The notes under the pieces: generated by a model | What the model was told of the DNA's origin: nothing | The model's database searches: none | What the model saw: only the letters and a program-made list of their open reading frames with translations | Source: Basidiobolus ranarum | Taxonomy: Eukaryota; Basidiobolomycota; Basidiobolomycetes; Basidiobolales | DNA length: 44,802 nucleotides | Direction: 5' to 3' | NCBI GenBank assembly: GCA_040143965.1 | Contig: JASJQH010000028.1 | Coordinates: forward strand, 1-44,802 | Made by a program: the position numbers and the translations under genes | Shown here: positions 40,185 through 44,802 of the stretch, one piece after another | Numbering within the stretch: the first letter of the stretch is position 1 | Layout of the letters: each line of letters begins with the position of its first letter

Positions 40185-42221
40185 TTAGAAAGGTTTACCA
40201 ACCAATACAGGGACCGATTGAGATTTATAGTATTCAACCACTTGAATTCCCTTGTTGGCGATATCGGTAGGAGTAATACCGAATTTCTTATACAATTCTT
40301 CACAAGGAGCGGATGCACCGAAGGTAGTTAAACCAACCGAAGCATGGGCATACTTTTGCCATCCAAATGTGGTCATGGCTTCGGCAGAAATCACTGGTAC
40401 TCCATCAGGGAAAACTGTCTTCTTATAAGCAAGTTCTTGTTCATCAAAGAGCTCCATGGATGGCATAGAAACTACACTGGCAATCACTCCTTGTTCAGCC
40501 AATTTTTCGCTGGCTTCAACACAGATAGATACTTCCGATCCGGTGGCCACCAAAATCAAATCGGCTTTTTCGATCTGTTTAAGTGGATAAGCTCCCTTGA
40601 GAGTATTCTCAATAGAGGATCCTTCCAAATGGGGAAGATTTTGTCTGGTCAATGCTAAAACGGAAGGACGAGTGGAGTTTTGGAAAGCAGCTAAATAAGC
40701 ACCAGAAACTTCATTACCATCAGCAGGACGTAATACCAAAGTGTTGGGAGTGGCACGAAGATGTGCCAAAGTTTCAACTGGTTGATGGGTAGGTCCATCT
40801 TCACCTAATCCGATGGAGTCATGGGTCATAATGTATACAACACGGAAGTGTGAAAGTGCCGAGAGACGGGTGGCTCCTACGGCATAACTGATGAAATTTA
40901 AGAAAGTCGATCCAAATGGAATAAATCCTCCATAGGCAGTGATACCGTTACAGATAGCTGCCATACCGTGTTCACGAACACCGAAACGAATATAACGTCC
41001 TCCATAGTTACCAAGACCGGTAGATTCATGTTGGAAATCAACAGCGCTCTTCCATCTGGTCAAGTTGGATCCAGTAAGATCGGCAGAACCACCAATTAAT
41101 TCTGGTAAAATATCGGCAACCTTGTTCAAAAGGGTTTCCGATAATTTTCTGGTGGCTACGGCAGGATCAGATGGAGTGTAACGGGGAAGTGCCTCTTGGA
41201 GTTGTTGAGGAAGTTCACCAGCTAAACGACGCTTGAACTCGGAAGCGAGTTCTGGATATTGACTAGCATACTTCTCAAACAAAGAATCCCATTCCAAGTT
41301 CTGTTGAGCACCATTCTCACCGATTTTGCTATATAAATCAGTGACCTCAGCGGCAACAGCAAAGGACTCCTCGGGGTTAAAGCCGAACTTGGATTTTACT
41401 TGAGCGATATCTTCAGCACTTAATGGAGCACCATGAACCTTCTCTGTTCCTTCATTCTTGGAACCGTAACCAATGGTAGTACGGATTTTGATTAAAGTAG
41501 GCTTCTCAGTAACCTTCTTAGCCTCTTCAATGGCTTTAACAAGTCCTTCAAAGTCATTATCACCATCCTCCAAGATGAGTGTATGCCAGCCATAGGATTC
41601 GAATCTCATGATGACATCCTCAGTGAAACCCAAGTTGGTATCACCATCAATTTGGATGTGATTGTCATCATATAGAGCAATTAACTTACCAAGTTTAAGA
41701 TGACCAGCGAGGGAAACTGCTTCAGCAGCGACACCTTCTTGAAGACAACCATCACCCATGATGACATAGGTATGGTTATCAATGATTGGGAAACCATCTC
41801 TGTTGAAAGTGGCGGCCAAATGAGCTTCAGCAATAGCAAGACCAACGGCATTGGAGATACCTTGACCCAAAGGACCGGTGGTTACTTCAATACCTTCAGT
41901 CATGAAGTTTTCGGGGTGACCTGGGCAGACGCTGTCAAGTTGACGGAAAGTTTTCAAGTCATCAATGGTAACATTATAACCGGCAAGGTGAAGCATGACA
42001 TAATGTAAAGCGCAGCCGTGTCCATTAGAAAGAACGAAACGATCGCGAGTGGCCCATTTGGGGTTCTTGGGGTTATATTTCATGAATTTAGAGAACAAGG
42101 CGTGGGCCATAGGAGCACAGCCCATGGGGGCACCTGGATGTCCAGAGTTGGCCTTGCGGACAACATCAGCAGCAAGAGCGCGGATAGTGTTAATAGCAAC
42201 TGTGTCAATCTGAGGAGCCAT
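40185..42221 (-). CDS. TKL1: transketolase, 678 aa
   Basis: Moves two-carbon units between sugar phosphates in the cytosolic pentose phosphate pathway, with thiamine diphosphate and Mg2+. One exon of normal family length. Marks: KANSGHPGAPMGCAPMAHAL, SNGHGCALHY, TGPLGQGISNAVGLA, the ThDP motif GDGCLQEG...LYDDN, HGAPLS, the YGG..RFGVREHGMAAI stretch with the catalytic Glu, THDSIGLGEDGPTHQPVE and RPADGNE. The start MAPQIDTVAIN is chosen over an upstream non-ATG extension, and a CATATAAA box lies about 60 bases before it. Codon use is strongly biased, as for glycogen phosphorylase, in keeping with high expression. Confidence 0.96.
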   Translation of the reverse strand: MAPQIDTVAINTIRALAADVVRKANSGHPGAPMGCAPMAHALFSKFMKYNPKNPKWATRDRFVLSNGHGCALHYVMLHLAGYNVTIDDLKTFRQLDSVCPGHPENFMTEGIEVTTGPLGQGISNAVGLAIAEAHLAATFNRDGFPIIDNHTYVIMGDGCLQEGVAAEAVSLAGHLKLGKLIALYDDNHIQIDGDTNLGFTEDVIMRFESYGWHTLILEDGDNDFEGLVKAIEEAKKVTEKPTLIKIRTTIGYGSKNEGTEKVHGAPLSAEDIAQVKSKFGFNPEESFAVAAEVTDLYSKIGENGAQQNLEWDSLFEKYASQYPELASEFKRRLAGELPQQLQEALPRYTPSDPAVATRKLSETLLNKVADILPELIGGSADLTGSNLTRWKSAVDFQHESTGLGNYGGRYIRFGVREHGMAAICNGITAYGGFIPFGSTFLNFISYAVGATRLSALSHFRVVYIMTHDSIGLGEDGPTHQPVETLAHLRATPNTLVLRPADGNEVSGAYLAAFQNSTRPSVLALTRQNLPHLEGSSIENTLKGAYPLKQIEKADLILVATGSEVSICVEASEKLAEQGVIASVVSMPSMELFDEQELAYKKTVFPDGVPVISAEAMTTFGWQKYAHASVGLTTFGASAPCEELYKKFGITPTDIANKGIQVVEYYKSQSVPVLVGKPF

Positions 42222-42280
42222 TGTAGAAGGTGAAATGGGAAGGAGTGGGAATGCAGAGCAGCAAGAAATACCACCCAAAG

Positions 42281-42288
42281 TTTATATG
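42281..42288 (-). promoter_or_regulatory. TATA box of transketolase
   Basis: CATATAAA on the minus strand about 60 bases upstream of the ATG at 42221. It lies just upstream of the non-ATG extension of the frame and supports the chosen start. Confidence 0.5.
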
Positions 42289-42333
42289 TGGGCGAGTAGT
42301 GAATTGAATCTCAAACATGACCAATCAGAGAGT

Positions 42334-42717
42334 TCACGAGGGGAATTCTCTTAAAAGATCAACATCATTTAAGTAACATCCATATATGGATACTAACAAG
42401 TTGACAATTTGACGAATAGACAGGTACACGTTGTGTTCTGTTAGTATTGGCATTAGTATTTGTACCTGTTTTGTCATAACAGTGTACTGCCTCAGAAGAG
42501 ACTTTGATAGATTGTGCAAGCACTCTTCAACCTTCGAATCCCTACCAATCAATTGTACTTTACCTTTGATTTCCCAAGAACGTGGCCAATCATATGAAGT
42601 GCCAGCAAAGAACAATCGTCCGGTTGATGGTAAACACTTGGTAAGCACAAGCCTGAATTGTAGGTTCAACTGTATCGATTTTGTCCTTATTTGCACAGAA
42701 AATTCATTATGAGTCAA
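42334..42717 (-). pseudogene. unrecognised ORF or gene remnant, 127 codons without a good start
   Basis: The frame is open for 127 codons but begins without an ATG; the first Met is past the middle. The segment GRLFFAGTSYDWPRSWE resembles a single RCC1-type propeller blade only weakly. It ends about 110 bases upstream of the transketolase start on the same strand. No splice-supported partner exon was found, so it may be the remnant of an older gene or chance. Confidence 0.2.
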
Positions 42718-43985
42718 CAGAGAAGTATAAAACTAGTTTAGTTTAATCAGAATATTGAATAGTCATTATCTGATATTATTCCTGCCATCGTCACCAACCA
42801 ATATGATAGAGCATTTTCTAATCGGATGCAATTCGTGTAACATCGTCAATTGTTGACCTATGAATTTTTTGCTCATGCCATGAACAATTGATCGATATTT
42901 CCTATTTGGACACTTTTACGTAACTGAAATCAATGCTTCATATAAGAGATCGTTATATATATGTGTCTGTCCTATTACTAGCATTTCGCCGCCCCAGATT
43001 TGTAATGCTAGAATTGTGATGATAAATTTTTTTGAGTAACCGAAAAGTGCAATCAAGGAGTGGTTATTATGAGTGGTGATTTTGTGAAGGCTGTGTTGAT
43101 GCTGTTCATTACCAGTTGGGTGCTTCATCTAGATGACATGCTGATAGTTAGCCATAATTGCTTGGTAAACTTGTTTGCTGTCTTTCTTCCCCATCTTTCA
43201 CCTTGGAAATCAGGCCATTGATCTAGAGAGAAGGTCCTCGACGCAAATCAATCTCCAATTTTATATTAGTCGGCTCATCTTGTCTCTAACCAGCATTATA
43301 CTGCTATTCTCTTGTACCTGCTAATCAAGGGGGTCGCAGTACAGCCTCTGATCATTCATTATATATGGGGTGGTGATAGGTGCAATGAAGCATTGAAGTT
43401 TTTGTCAACAAACTCAGCACTCTTATGTGTTAGGAGGAGAATGTATAGTTCGAGGATAGTAGTTATCTATTCATATATATAGGTAAATTTATAATTTTTC
43501 TTTTACATGCCTCGTAGCCATTATCATGTTGTGAAAGCATTACTTACAAGATTATCGAAGGAATAACTGCCACAGATATCACTTAAATTAATACAATACT
43601 GTAGCTCATATAAAGCACTTCACCGCCACCATTAAACCAGATTCTCTTCCTATGAAGATAATGGATTTGACTTATCCATGACTAGGCTCTATTTACTGGA
43701 TTGGGTAGCTATAGGTCTGCTATCATTGGTTACATGAGCTTGATTACTATGAAGAGACTTGAGAAGACCCATAAAATTTTAAATATAATTCTACACTTGG
43801 AACTTGTTCCTAGCTAGAAAGACTATTGGTAAAGAAATATCAGAAACTTTGTCCTGAGTATAGGCTTGGCAGAATAACATACTCTCTTGGATGTTTGGTA
43901 ATACTGAAGCAAGGAGGTCAGTCAGTCAGGAAGTAAGCAATTAAGGAATGCTCACCATCTTGCAGCTCACCATAACACAGCTCAA
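42718..43985. other. gene-poor stretch next to a retroelement
   Basis: About 1.3 kb of AT-rich DNA between the doubtful ORF and the decayed Ty1/copia element. If the element still has a downstream LTR it should lie here, but no terminal repeat can be identified because the other LTR is outside the window. Confidence 0.5.
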
Positions 43986-44802
43986 CTAAATAGTCATATA
44001 AACTAATCCTAATAAAGGTCTAAATTTCTCAAATTTCTGTCTAGCTAATGGTATGGTCAATATATCAGCAATCAAAGCTTCTGTAGAACAATAAGTTAAG
44101 TCAATAAACTTATTCTCTATAGTCTCTCTAATGAAGTGATGCTTAATATTTATATGTTTACTTCTATTATGAAATATGGGATTTTTAGCTAATTTGATAC
44201 AACTTTGATTATCTTGAAATATTGTAGTTGGTGAATTTTGAGAATAACCTAAATCTGTTAAGAGTTTTCTTACCCATATTGCTTCTTTTGTTGCTTCATA
44301 GGCAGCCATGTATTTTGCTTCTGTTGTTGAAAGTGCTATAGTAGGTTGTTTCTTTGAATTTCAAGAAATAGCTCCATCACTGCAAAGAAATAAGTATCCT
44401 GTTGTAGATCTGCTGTCTTAAACATCTCTTCCCCAATTTGCATCTGAATATCCCATCCAATCAAAGTTTGATCCAGAATATGTGTATTTTAAGCACAGAT
44501 CCACAGTACCCTTCAAATATCTGAAAATCTGCTTAACAGTTATGATTTGATCAGATCCATAATTTTGAAGATATTGGCACATAACTCCCACAGAATATGC
44601 AATACCTGGCCATGTTCCAACATGATATACATCAAACTACCAACCATAGATTGATAAGGAAATTTCTGTCTTTCATTTGAATCCAAATACATCTGATTTG
44701 AGCCATTTTTGGTCAAGTTGAGATTTGTCTCCATTGGGGTAGATACTGGATTACATTCTTCCATTTTAAGCTTCTTTAGTATATCTAGGATATACTTAGA
44801 CT
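43986..44802 (-). mobile_element. Ty1/copia LTR retrotransposon fossil, 3' part of pol
   Basis: Minus-strand remains of the end of a copia-type pol gene: the end of the reverse transcriptase region lies at the right edge (about 44540-44802, with the copia-typical CNPVSTPME and QSMVGSLMYI), followed by the RNase H region (about 43986-44340, with MAAYEATKEAIWVRKLL, DNQSCIKLAKNP and KHINIKHHFIRE). It runs off the right edge, so gag, protease, integrase and one LTR are not visible. The visible part is broken in a few places and is not able to code for a whole product. Divergence cannot be measured here, since LTRs cannot be compared; the family motifs are still easy to read, so it is not very old. 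Confidence 0.9.

Noticed and set aside
43381-43985. Downstream LTR of the Ty1/copia fossil
   Set aside because: No TG...CA-bounded block could be confirmed without the other LTR, which lies outside the window.

Overview
The window looks like nuclear DNA of a fungus. It carries split genes with short introns (about 50-90 bases, GTAAGT-like donors, CTAAC/CTAAT-like branch sites), Zn2Cys6 transcription factors with a fungal_trans-type middle region, a class V myosin, small secreted or GPI-anchored cysteine-rich proteins, short internal TTAGGG runs and the end of a Ty1/copia element. Base composition is AT-rich between genes. A selenophosphate-synthetase-derived gene suggests an early-diverging lineage rather than an ascomycete or basidiomycete, but the exact lineage cannot be fixed from the sequence alone. 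All exon structures were worked out by hand from conserved protein motifs, frame continuity and GT-AG sites.

Left part (1-12.4 kb): 3' end of a cysteine-rich protein gene; a secreted alpha carbonic anhydrase (4 exons, minus); a decayed family 2 glycosyltransferase (hyaluronan/chitin-synthase-like); a large intact adenylation-carrier-carrier-reductase enzyme (1153 aa) followed about 0.4 kb later by a short decayed copy of part of its own coding sequence; an unrecognised minus-strand ORF; and a CFEM-like GPI-anchored protein.

Middle part (13-28 kb): glycogen phosphorylase (minus, no intron); a long gene-poor stretch with a possible eRF1-like GGQ relic; class V myosin (16 exons, 1600 aa); a ZIP zinc transporter; a chimeric gene joining an RST-like (TAF4-type) domain to the C-terminal half of selenophosphate synthetase; and a COA6-like cytochrome oxidase assembly factor with only one of its two disulfides left.

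Right part (28-44.8 kb): PHO84-like phosphate transporter (minus); two related Zn2Cys6 regulators (minus and plus) flanking the PLP homeostasis protein gene (YggS/PROSC, 7 exons) and the splicing factor CWC21/SRRM2-like gene with a long RS tail; transketolase (minus, no intron); then a gene-poor stretch and the 3' part of a decayed Ty1/copia pol gene running off the right edge.

Most genes are unrelated housekeeping genes, not a cluster. Glycogen phosphorylase and transketolase share intronless, strongly expressed-looking architecture with close TATA boxes. The most unusual locus is the RST/selenophosphate-synthetase chimera at 26.2-27.4 kb, in which the fusion junction lies inside one exon and the ATP-binding half and a key aspartate of the parent enzyme are gone while frame and splice sites are kept.
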